Below are positions 26,701 to 38,700 of a DNA stretch of 64,000 nucleotides, in pieces. Each line of letters opens with the position of its first letter. Within the stretch, counting starts at the first letter, position 1. The notes beneath the pieces are model-generated. The model was given only the letters and a program-made list of their open reading frames with translations. It searched no databases and was not told where the DNA came from. The DNA is from Nemertoderma westbladi (lineage: Eukaryota; Xenacoelomorpha; Nemertodermatida; Nemertodermatidae): the NCBI GenBank assembly GCA_032718475.1, contig JAUCBJ010006720.1, positions 1 through 64,000 of the forward strand, written 5' to 3'. The translations under genes were made by a program, and so were the position numbers.

Positions 26701-29700
26701 TGTGTCAAGTACAATGCACACATCTCCAACCAGACACTATATAACATTGGAGGTGTCTCATTGGTTCCCCCAAGCTCTGAAGCTTGACACTAGTACAAAA
26801 TCGCCTCCGCTTTGCAGGACATTGCTTTCACCGTGAGGACCAGCCAGTGCATAATCTTGTACTTTGGCAGTCTCATGGAGTGAATAAGCATGGTGGACAG
26901 CCCATGACTTTCTTGAGACGCATCTTAAAGGACACAAGTCCCTAAAAGGTGCCACCCTGCTCCATAGCGCGGGAAATTCAAATGATTGAAAGACATGCAA
27001 TTTGTACTGGAAAGGGTGGCAGATCAGATCTGCCACCTATATTTTGGCGGTAAATTCAAATCTGTTTTAACATTGAATATATAATATTATATAATATAAT
27101 AATATTGGTTATTTATATAGCCTGATAGCGCTTTTCTACGCTCAGCATACTCAAAGCGCTTTTATTATCATTACCCCAGCAAAGCTAGGTTCCCATTATA
27201 CCGCTGGGTTGGCGTAGGCACTAATGTCTAAAGTGTCTTGCCTAGGGACACAACAATGCGAAATTTCTACAGCCTTTAGTCGGATTCGAACCTGCGCCAC
27301 CAAACACTATTGTGTAAGCAGTTCAGGCGCCGTATCCACTCGGACACTGCGACATTGAATATGAATAGAGTAACCCAGGTAGCAAGTATAGTTCACTGAA
27401 CGTACCATGGATTAAATGAACGTTCAATTTTCGTTATATTTAGTGAATGAATAGAAAATTGTGAATAGTAAAGGTTCACTTTGCGTAATTTGTATTACCG
27501 TCATGCTAATAACTAAAAATGGACGTTGAATAACCGTTTGTTAATTGTTGAATAACCGATAATTCCCGTTTGTACTGACTGACTGAACATGCAATACCGT
27601 GATTTGCTTGTACATGAGAAATTATATCGCACTGACTGCCAAATGCGTCACTACAAAGTCCACATTGTACTATTCCCTGTTTCGGTTTATGGTTTAAGTT
27701 CCGCATTTAGGATTACAGTTTCTGAGTTAGTAGCGCATTGTACACCTATTGTTATTACAGTAGGCCTACCTGCGATCCAGGTTGGAATTTATGTAGAGTT
27801 TGCTCAAAATGTGTGGCGCGCATTTAGGATCCGGGCGCGATGGAACAGGGGCGTGTGCGTGTGGCGCGCATTTAGGATCCTGGCGCGAAGGAACAGGGGC
27901 GTGTGGCGCGCATTGAGGATACTGGCGCGGAAATGGATGTCATGTACAGTAGCAAAATGCCCTGACATTGGACATGGCAACATATCCAGCCACTCTACTT
28001 GAAATTATACCGGTCTGCCACTGCCAGTATAGTAGGGCTCGATCGGAGTTGGGATTTGGCCGGAGCCGGAGCAGGAGCCGGAGTTGGACAATTTGGCCGG
28101 AGCCGGAGCAGGAGCCGGAGTTTTTCAAAAATTTTAAAAGTTTAATTATTTATTTAAAAAAAATAAAGTATGGTTATCGTTCGCCAATCGCTCATGATCA
28201 ATCATACTGCTGTACTGTAGGTCTAATTAATTTCATAATTTATAGATTTACGAATTTTCAATTTAAAATTTAAGTAATTAATTTATTACAATTTTTTACA
28301 GTAGGGCCTATCTGTAATAGTCTGCTAGTCAGCCAGCTGGCCAGTACCAGTACTGCAGTACAGTCAGTCAGTCATTGACTAAGTAAATACTGCAGTATTA
28401 TGCTTGATATTGAAGCTGTACTACAGTACGTATAGTCTGATAGTGTAAATAATTGTTCAGATTAGAATATGCACGAAATATAATACTTTATTAAAAAATT
28501 TACTCCGGCAATATTTTTACCGGAGCCGGAGCAGGAGCCGGAGGTGCCAAAATGGCCGGAGCCGGAGCCGGAGGCCGGAGCTCCGATCGAGCCCTACAGT
28601 ATAGCCTATTTTTAAAAAGAGTTAGGCCTAAAAATTTTCGCTCGCTTCGCTCGCGTTTGTGTATTATGCCTAACTACTGTACGCTCTACTCTTATTCATC
28701 ATTCTAATAATATTGGATATTTGATTAGTGATATTTTATTACTGTATTTTTTGTATTTGTTTATTAACCTATAGAAGTAGTTCCGTGCCTTGAACTGTTT
28801 TGCACTCCCACATTATGGACAAACCGACAAATTGAGCATTGAAGGTACCGTATCCAATCCACGTTAATCATCATGGCCAATCAGGCCAAAGTTTTAATGT
28901 CTTTCAAAATATGAGTTGTTTGAAAGGTTTTTCAATTGTTCACACCAATATAGCCTAAAACCACAATTCAGCAGATTTTCCGTGCTCGCTACACTCCGAT
29001 TTAATTCATAATCACATCTGTAGGTAAAAAATAGTCGGTTAGTCGGTCAGTCGGTTGACCAAAAAATGATAAAATTTTCTTGCTCGCTACGCTCGCAATT
29101 TAATCACGTCTGTCAGTCTGTATTTAAAAACAGTCGGTTGACCTACTATCTGAATATTACAGTACCGTATTACTGTACGTACGCCTATTCATGTTTACAT
29201 TTCTGCAAAATTTTCTTGCTCGCTGCGCTCGCATTTTCATGTTAAATTACTGTAGGAGTGGGTCTAGCTCTAGGTCTGTAGCGTAGGTACTGCAGTATAA
29301 ACTGATAAAAATTATTACAATAATTGCAAAATTTAATGGTTAATCTTTCAATGTTGGCGCGCATTGAATGTCATGGCTGGCGCGCTTTTCGTTTAACCAG
29401 AATCCGTGTGGCGTGCTTTTTGTCAATATTCCATATAGGCCTGCGATATATTTTACTATCAATTCTCTGCTGTACAGCTGTATATATTTCTTATGAATTA
29501 CACTACGCAATATTTCTTAGTAGACCTAAATAAGGGTGCTGGTCACCTCGCCGCACTGCCACTTCGCCGCAAGTCATCTCGCCGCAGATAATGTGTGGCG
29601 AGGTGTCTCTCGCCGCACATTATTTGCGGCGAGGTGACCTGCGGCGAAGTGGCAGTGCGGCGAGGTGACCAGCACCCCCTAAATAAGATAATATGTCTGT

Positions 29701-32700
29701 GGGTTTGACTAAATACGCCACCGACAACCACCGACACCTTTCGCATACCACCGACAACCACCGACAACAAAAGACACAAAACCGACACAAACCGACAGGT
29801 AAAATCACAAACCGACAACGTCGGCAATGTTAGTAAACTATTTCAGCAGTTCAGTACATGATTATACAATTTTTATTTCCAGTCCAAATATGACTACTAA
29901 TACTACAAATATGTATAACTACGGGTGCAGGGGGGGGGGGGGGGGTCGGTGCCTACATACATACTGTAGTTCCCTAAGTTACTGCAGTAGTTTTATGTTG
30001 TCATTTTATTTATCTCACCTAGCCTGCAGTACATTACCTCTAGATATTATATAAAGCATGTTGGTAAAGGGAACAGGTTTACATAAGCTTTCAAAGCGCC
30101 TTTGAACGATACTAACTAAATAACACCATGTTCGATTATTTGTCGAATTGTGATTGGCCAAATTACAGTATGTACTCTAATTGAGAATGCTTTGCACGCG
30201 TATCGCATGCGTCACATCAAGAATGGACCACGAATAATTTTAAGCGTGGCGCGGCTATCAGCTATGCATGATGTGCCACGAACGAATGAACCACGAATTA
30301 TTTTTTGCGATAGGCCTACTGCTTTATACGAATGCTTCCAAGCATTCGTATCACATGTGCCACAAATGATGAGCCACGAATCGAGTCGAATATATTGACA
30401 ACTGACAAGTGAAATCTCACATGCGATACGAATACTATACGCATTCGTTACCTAAATTATTCGGACTGACGAACCACAGACGAAGGCTTCACGAATCTTA
30501 AATAACATTCCACGCACCTTTCAGCCTTTTACGAATGTTGTATGTGGCACTAATGCGTTACGCATGGGGATTTTTTACTGGGTATAATTTGTTATAAATA
30601 TTAGGACTGGAAATAAAAATTGTATAATCATGTACTGAAATAGTTTACTAACATTGCCGAAGTTGTCAGTATACTGTCGGTTTGTGATTTTACCTGTCGG
30701 TTTGTGTCGGTTTGTGTCTTTTGTTGTCGGTGGTTGTCGGTGGTATGCGAAAGGTGTCGGTGGTTGTCGGTGGCGTATTTAGTCAAACCCTATGTCTGTA
30801 GGCCTACTGCACATGCAGTAGCAGTCTGGCAGTAGCTACTACACTACAATAAGAAGTTTACAGTATGAAGTCTACTGCTCTAGCTCCTTGACCTTTAAGT
30901 ACGTACCCACGTACATCCTGCAGCCTGGCAGCACACTGTACAATTTGTAATGGTAATTAATATAATATATATCTGTAATTAGCATTAACCGCCAAAAATA
31001 TATCAATTCACAGGGTCTCGTGCTGCTCGAGGCCCAAGTTTAGTTAACCAGTCAGCTTAGTTGTTCACGTGCTGCTCGAAGTCCCAGACTAGTTAACCAG
31101 TCAGCTTAGTTGTTCACGTGCTGCTCGAAGTCCCAGACTAGTTAACCAGTCAGCTTAGTTGTTCACCTGGTGCTCGAAGTCCCAGACTAGTTAACGTGCT
31201 GGTTTATTTATTCACGTGCTGCTGGAAGTCCCAGAATAGATAAAACAACAACAATAACGGATGAGTGAGTTAAACCGATAAGAAATAATTTATTCTGATC
31301 TGATTCAATGAATTACATCAGTACATTAGTCTTACTCTATTCATATTTTCAATGTTAAAACAGATTTGAATTTACCGCCAAAATATAGGTGGCAGATCCC
31401 GCAGATCTGATCTGCCACCCTTTCCAGTACAAATTGCATGTCTTTCAATCATTTGAATTTCCCGCGCTATGGAGCAGGGTGGCACCTTTTAGGGACTTGT
31501 CTTAAAGGACACTGGCCTTAAAGATGCGGATGATCTAGCAAATGTCATGAGGGAGTTGTGGCGGTGCAATTTTGTTGACAAGCCGGCACAGCATTCTTAA
31601 AAATGCAGCTGCAATGTAGCATGCCGATCCTAGTAGTAGAGTTGCAGTAGTCCACTAACAGACTAATCAGCTAATTTAGTCCGAATGTCTGGACTTTAAG
31701 ACTTTGTTTTTACTTGTAAACCAGTACGGTTCAGGTAGTTTTATTAGATATTACTGTACAGCTGTAGGCCTATTACTGTCAGACTGCACTGCAGGACTGT
31801 ATTACACTGTTACAGTACAGTCTGACAGTACAGCAGTATGCAGTATTAAACCTATCAATGATGCAATGGTCTAATGGCTGAATGGTTGATAGCATATTAA
31901 ATTATATAAGAGCATAACATAGGGCCTAACTGCCCAATGATTGCGGAAACAGAGAAACGAAACGATGCCTGCCTCAGTGCCTATTGCAGTATTGCCTAGT
32001 CTACTTATTGCAGTACAGCAGTATTCAGGTAGGCCTATTGCTGTAAAGCTGTACTCACTGCTCACTACAGCACTAGGCAGCTAGGCTAGGCCTACTCACC
32101 ACCGGTACACTCAGATAGCAGGACTGTGCTACACTAAACCTGATTAACTAACTACCGGGACAACTAAACGTACTCTGTACTCTCATCTGTCATCTCAGAC
32201 TATAGGCCTACCTTATACTACTGTACTATAGCTCTGTAGCTACTGCAGTACTGAGCTATAGCAGTCAGCACATCAGGAGTCCACAAGTCCGTAAAAGGTG
32301 CCACCCTGCTCCATAGCTGCCATAGTGCGGGAAATTCAAATGATTGAAAGACCATGGCCTACTATATACTACGGCCTACCAGGTCACCTTGAGAGGCCAC
32401 TTGAAAAAAGGCCACTTATACACTGCGGTACAGTACTGCACTACGGTAGGAGATCTCATACCCAGTTGTCGTAGGCCTATTCCCACCAGCTCTGCAGCCT
32501 AATACAGTAATAATTATAAATATTTATTAATAATTTGGCATTTTATATATATGGAAATTAATTCATTCATATGTTATTAGACTTAGTCACCTATTCACAC
32601 AGACACTGGGCACCAGCGCACCACGACATTCCTTTATAACGGTTGCCGGTGCCAAGCCCCCGTCGTCAGCGTCAGACGACCCGGGAGTCGCGGTACACAG

Positions 32701-35700
32701 TATGGTGAACAAGTGCTGCGTAGTAAACTGTAAAACTGGATACAAAGGTTCACCTCGGAAACCATGTTTTAAATTCCCAATCGATTCAGATCTGCGAGAT
32801 CGCTGGGCAAAGTTCGTCAATCGGAAGGATTTCTCCATAACGGAATATTCGAGAGTCTGCATCGACCATTTCGAGGAGGACTTCCTTAAGACAACGCCAT
32901 CCGGAAACTTAGCTCTAGATTGGTCAACATCACCTGTTCCAACTATTAGTGTTCCGGGCACACCTCAGTCACTAACGACAGTTGTTAAACAGCCTCGGAG
33001 GAATCCCCCAGTTCGTATTTTCCAACCCGACGAACAACAGTCTTTCAATATCCGTTACGGAGTTACATCTTTGGACGATGTTACTGACTCTTGCTGTCCA
33101 AATGGATATATTTTTGATAAAACAGACGATCGCGTTTTTTTGTACGAACTCGACACACAATCCAGAATGCCTAGATTAAAGGGGTCGATTAGGATATCTC
33201 GGGATTTACACGTTCAGCTTGAACTGTGCCAGCGGCCTATTCCGCTTCCAATCTGGTTCTCAAAATCGAGTTTTTGCACAATCACAAATACGACACAAAT
33301 TGAAAACTTCGCAGTATATCTGAAGAATGCCAGTGATGACTCTTCCTCAGAAATTTTCAACGAGATATGGCAATATCAAAATTATGATAAATATGGAAGA
33401 CCCCCATATTCGCATAATGTCATTCGCTTTGCGCTAATGATGCGGTATACATCTGCCCAAGCGTATTCTATACTTCGATCAGAAATACAGTTGCCATCGT
33501 GGACACTCCTGAACAATCTACAAGTTGGCGGAGTTGATGGGATGAAAGCTCTTATTGGTATGGTTAATAAAGGGGCAATTGATACCGATGTTATTCTAAT
33601 AATAGACGAGATGAAACTACAGAAGGAAGCTGTCAATAGTTAAGCAACCTTGCGATAGTTGCCCAACGAACCTTTATACAGATGATAGTGGTGGTGCTGG
33701 TGGGTCTGATACTAACCCATTCGGATCCCAATCAAATCCATCTGACTATGTTGAAGTTTTGAACAGAGGAGGACTTAAAATACCTTCAAAAGAATTCACG
33801 GATGTTGTGGCAACGTGTTTTGCTAGATTAGACTGTGTACATCATATTCTATTGAGATCGGGTATTCCTATAAGAAGGGCAGCACTCCATTTCCTTGAAC
33901 TTTATGGTACATCGCCATTTTGTGATTACCATAAGAACTACTCCGTCACGATCTATCGAACAATTATTAACATATATTTCAATAACATGCAGAAGGCGAA
34001 AAGTGACGAAATACGATGTGATAGTATCACAAACTTTAAGAAAAGGCAGATATCCAAATTCCGTAAATGAGTTATCAATGTGCTATCAATGTGCTTCTAT
34101 AATTTATAATTAGCTTTTCTTAAGTACATTTATAAATTAATTACAGTAGATTAATTCTTAATAAATAATGATAATATTAATATCGAGCAGTAGACGAGCC
34201 GATATATTCCATAAAAATTATCACTTTTTAAAAAGAAAGTATTGTCGTTAAAATTAAACATCAATACAAGATTGAGGAATATTACAACAATCAATAAAAT
34301 GTTTTCTAAAAATAGCAGGTTTCCCGATTAATAACACAATATATGAATGCTGTTTAATTCGCGATGTTTCGTGTGTATACTTGTATAATTGTGTGCTCAG
34401 GCTACGCCTGACTTCGTGACTCGACCCACATACTGTATTAACGCGTTTTTACACGTCGATTATCGTCTGACTAGAGGAATAGTCTCGGGCTTTCAACCAG
34501 TCTTCATATTGAAAATGTCAAAAAAGTTAGTTGTCCATCGTTTCAGGCTGCCAATAAACATTTAAAAATACACCCATTGAATTCGCGATAGTCGATTTAG
34601 TGGTATTAGGGGGTGGGTGGTAAATTTGTGTACAACTTACCAGTTACATAATATTGAAATAAGTGGCCTCTTTTCAAGAGGCCTCTCAAGGTGACCTGGT
34701 AGGCCGTAGTATATAGTAGGCCATGGAAAGACATGTAATTTGTACTAGAAACAGAGAAAGGGTGGCAGCTCAGATCTGCTACATATATTTCGGCGGTAAA
34801 TTCAAATCTGTTTTAACATTGAATACATGAATAGAGCAGTAGGCCTAGAGTAAGACTAATCAGCTAATGTAATTCATTGAATCAGAATAATAAATTATTA
34901 CTTATCGGTTTAACCCACTCATCCGTTATTGTTGTTGTTTTATCTATTCTGGGACTTCGAGCAGCACGTGAACAACAACTAAACCTGACGTTAACTCTGG
35001 GGCATAGAGCAGCACGTGAACAATTAAACTGGCTGGTTACCTAGTCTGGGACTTCGAGCAGCACGTGAACAACCAAACCAGCACGTTAACTCGGGGGATT
35101 TGGCTTTACTTCTATCAGTAAAATGTAAAGAACATCTATTATTTGCCTGTATCAGTTATAATTACATCAGAACATTATAATTATAACAATATAGCAGGAA
35201 CTGATGGTAAAATATATCGCAGTTTGGCCTTCTGCAATAACAATAGGTGTATAATGCCTCTGCCTATACTGCTATATCTGCCCTGTCCCAGACGTGTACC
35301 AGACTAGTTAACCAGTCAGCTTAGTTGTTCACGTGCTGCTCGAAGTCCCAGACTTGTTAACCAGTCAGCTTAGTTGTTCACGTGCTACTAGAAGTCCCAG
35401 ACTAGTAAACTAGTCAGCTTAGCTGTTCACGTGTTGCTCGAAGCCCCAGACTAGTTAACCAGTCAGCTTAGTCGTTCACGTGCTGCTCGAAGCCCCAGAC
35501 TAGTTAACGTGCTGGTTTAGATGTTCACGTGCTGCTCGAAGTCCCAGACTAGGTAACCAGCCAGTTTAGTTGTTCACGTGCTGTTCGAAGCCCCAGACTA
35601 GTTAACGTGCTGGTTTAGTTGTTCACGTGATCACGTGCTGCTCGAAGTATCAGAATAGATAAATCAACAAAATTAACGGATGAGTGAGTTAAACCGCTAA

Positions 35701-38700
35701 GAGATAATTTATTCTGATTTCAATGAATTACATTAGTCTTACTCTATTCATGTATTCAATGTTAAAACAGATTTGAATTTACCGCCAATATAGAGGTGGC
35801 AGATCTGATCTGCCACCCTTTCCAGTACAAATAACATGTCTTTCAATCATTTGAATTTCCCGCGCTATGGAGCAGGGTGGCCGTGGCACCTTTTAGGGAC
35901 TTGTCAGGAGTCCAGACAGTATAGTATGGTAGGCCTACTAAAGTCTGACACTAACACAGTAGAGTACAGATCCGAGTACAGAGAAGAATCCGCGATCAGA
36001 GTAGAATACAGAATTAAAATTAAGACATGCTCATACATTCGGCAATGCTCTATTTAGTTGGTGTAAAGTACAAACACTCTACAGAGTTGCAGTAGAGTAT
36101 TAATGTTTTATATATAATATAGTTACTGAGCAAATTTTGCACGTTATTTTGCAAGTGTTTAAATACTTTACACCAACAGGTTGAAGGAGCATGTCTAAAT
36201 TCTCTAAGGTAATTAATGAATGTTAACTACTGTTTGTGGTACCTATTACGCTTATATCATCAGTATATCACTTTGAAACTCAAATGGTTGGGTTCAGATA
36301 GGCCTGCACCTTTCATGCAATATCTTGGAAATTGATCATTCACTCCTGATTTGAAGGTGTCCACACTAACTAAATCGATTATTGCGGTTTCAATGATGCT
36401 ATTCTTGACCTAGTGGTATAATTAGAAGTATCATTTTTAGTGAATATTCATTCATACATCGATGTACAGTCCTGCTCTCAAAATGCATTCCTTTGATCAA
36501 ACATCAGTTTAACATGACAACCCCGTTTGTACAATAAATATCTCAAGAACTATTCACTTTATACTATTAGGATTAGGAAGGTATCTATCTATACATACTA
36601 TATCGATAATTGTGGTTCCAATGGGCCTATTCCTGATCCAGTGGAATAATTAGGAAAATTCGTTTAGTTATGTGCCTATTTCACATTGAAGCGCTGATGT
36701 CTCTGTTAGGGCATCGTTCACATTTTGTGTAATATATCAATAACTATTCACTGAAATCTAGTTTTGAAGGTGTCTGCACCCACTAAATCGACCATTGAGA
36801 CCAAATTCATATCGATGAGACCTCTAGAAGTGCATCTAATATGATATTGTGCTGAAATGGCTATATTGATCATCGCGATAATAAGTCGTCTCCAAAAAAG
36901 AAGAGGTAGGTACGCTTGAGTGTGATTTGTGGAGATTTTTGTTGTTTTTTTTCATTAGTTTCACATAAATACCGAACTTGTGAGACAATTGCCACTATAT
37001 GTTATGTTATGACCTAACAACCCCCCTGGATTAGCCATCGCTCCGTATGACGCGATCACGATAATATGATATTTAATGAAACAGTGATAAATCATGTACT
37101 TTAAATATGTCACACACAATTTTTTCTGGGAATACACTTTAGTATATCAGACATATACACTGAGAATATCTAGCTCAGAGATATTCAGCTACATGAGGAA
37201 ATTAGAAATCAAAAATATTTAGTATGTCGCCAATCGTCATTATCAAAAGTTGAGAAAATATGTATAAGTTCTAGGGTCTCACAATCAAAATTTTGATATC
37301 AGATTCGTGTTCAAAATTACCCCAAATTACACCAGCACGAACAATTTTGACATGTATATGCAATGATTATGGATGTAAATAGGAAAAATGTCATCTATGC
37401 ACATATCGCGATTGATCAATTTTTTCGCCAAATGTGATACGGAGACAAAACTTTGACGAGCCATAACTTTTGAACCAGTGGATGCCAAGAGCTGAAATTT
37501 TGGGGTTTTTCTTACCATATGTGGGTTATCATTTGGTGAAAGCCATCAAAATCCACGACCTAGGGTTACAAAATCAAAAATATCTGGATGATTTGACCAA
37601 CTGTGCTGCGTCATTTGGCCGTCTGATAAATAAAGATTTACCTTTAATTATCTACTGTATTTATGGTGGGAAAATGGAACTTGTTGCATATTTACATATG
37701 TTTTAGGTAGTTGCTAAAAATTTAACAATCATATAGCTTCTGATACAGAAATACGAAACAAAGCAGCAATGATTCGGAGTGAGTACTGATCCCAACTTTT
37801 ACAACCAAACAATTTTCTCGTACGCCAATCCTATTACTATAATTAGCTCAATTCAAAATATCAATCTATTTGGTCGCAATCTATTTGGTCGCTAACTAGA
37901 GTGAGTTTGAGCAAGAAGGTGAGTCTATCTGACTAACTGAACCGACCAACCTACTTACCTTTCTCCAGAACTTCGGCTGTCTGGCTAAATCGCCCAAACT
38001 GTCCAACCTACTTACCTTTCTCCAGAACTACAACTGTCTGACTAAATCGCCCAAACTGTCCAACCTACTTACCTTTCTCCAGAACTTCGGCTGTCTGGCT
38101 AAATCGCCCAAACTGTCCAACTTTCTCCAAAACTTCGGCTGTCTGGCTAAATCGCCCAAACTGTCCAACCTACTTACCTTTCTCCAGAACTTCGGCTGTC
38201 TGGCTAAATCGCCCAAACTGTCCAACCTACTTACCTTTCTCCAGAACTTCGGCTGTCTGGCTAAATCGCCCAAACTGTCCAACTTTCACCAGAACTTCGG
38301 CTGTCTGGCTAAATCGCCCAAACTGTCCAACCTACTTACCTTTCTCCAGAACTTCGGCTGTCTGGCTAAATCGCCCAAACTGTCTAACCTACTTACCTTT
38401 CTCCAGAACTTCGGCTGTTTGGCTAAATCGCCCAAACTGTCCAACTTTCTCCAAAACTTCGGCTGTCTGGCTAAATCGCCCAAACTGTCCAACCTACTTA
38501 CCTTTCTCCAGAACTTCGGCTGTCTGGCTAAATCGCCCAAACTGTCCAACCTACTTACCTTTCTCCAAAACTTCGGCTGTCTGGCTAAATCGCCAAAACT
38601 GTCCAACTTTCTCCAAAACTTCGGCTGTCTGGCTAAATCGCCCAAACTGACCAACCTACTTACCTTTCTCCAGAACTACAACTGTCTGACTAAATCGCCC

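Larger units (their letters stand above)
26934..31500. mobile_element. Long-TIR Mutator-like (foldback) element 1
   Basis: Ends ACAAGTCCC and GGGACTTGT; terminal inverted repeats of about 150 bp with very high identity (CTAAAAGGTGCCACCCTGCT, GCGCGGGAAATTCAAATGAT, TTTTAACATTGAA). The target duplication is CTTAAAGGAC (26924-26933 and 31501-31510), inside the LINE. A 9-10 bp duplication with long TIRs is the Mutator-like pattern. No transposase is present. It contains a SINE, a small hAT, a palindrome and another Mutator-like element. Confidence 0.88.
24122..31640 (+). mobile_element. Non-LTR retrotransposon (LINE), split by a later insertion
   Basis: The element runs from about CTAACACTCGGG at 24125 to 26933, is interrupted by the long-TIR element, and resumes at 31501 with CTTAAAGGACACTGGCC, coding [15 protein letters not shown] and ending DKPAQHS-stop near 31600. 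A partial second copy lies at 50392-50859 and a 3' fragment at 5213-5445. The clade is not resolved. Confidence 0.85.
32283..35904. mobile_element. Long-TIR Mutator-like (foldback) element 2, split by a P element
   Basis: Same terminal sequence as element 1 (ACAAGTCC...GGGACTTGT) with its own 9-bp target duplication CAGGAGTCC (32274-32282, 35905-35913). The left TIR is interrupted at 32352 and resumes at 34726 (GAAAGACATGTAATTTGTAC). Both arms hold CACGTG tandem units. Confidence 0.88.
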
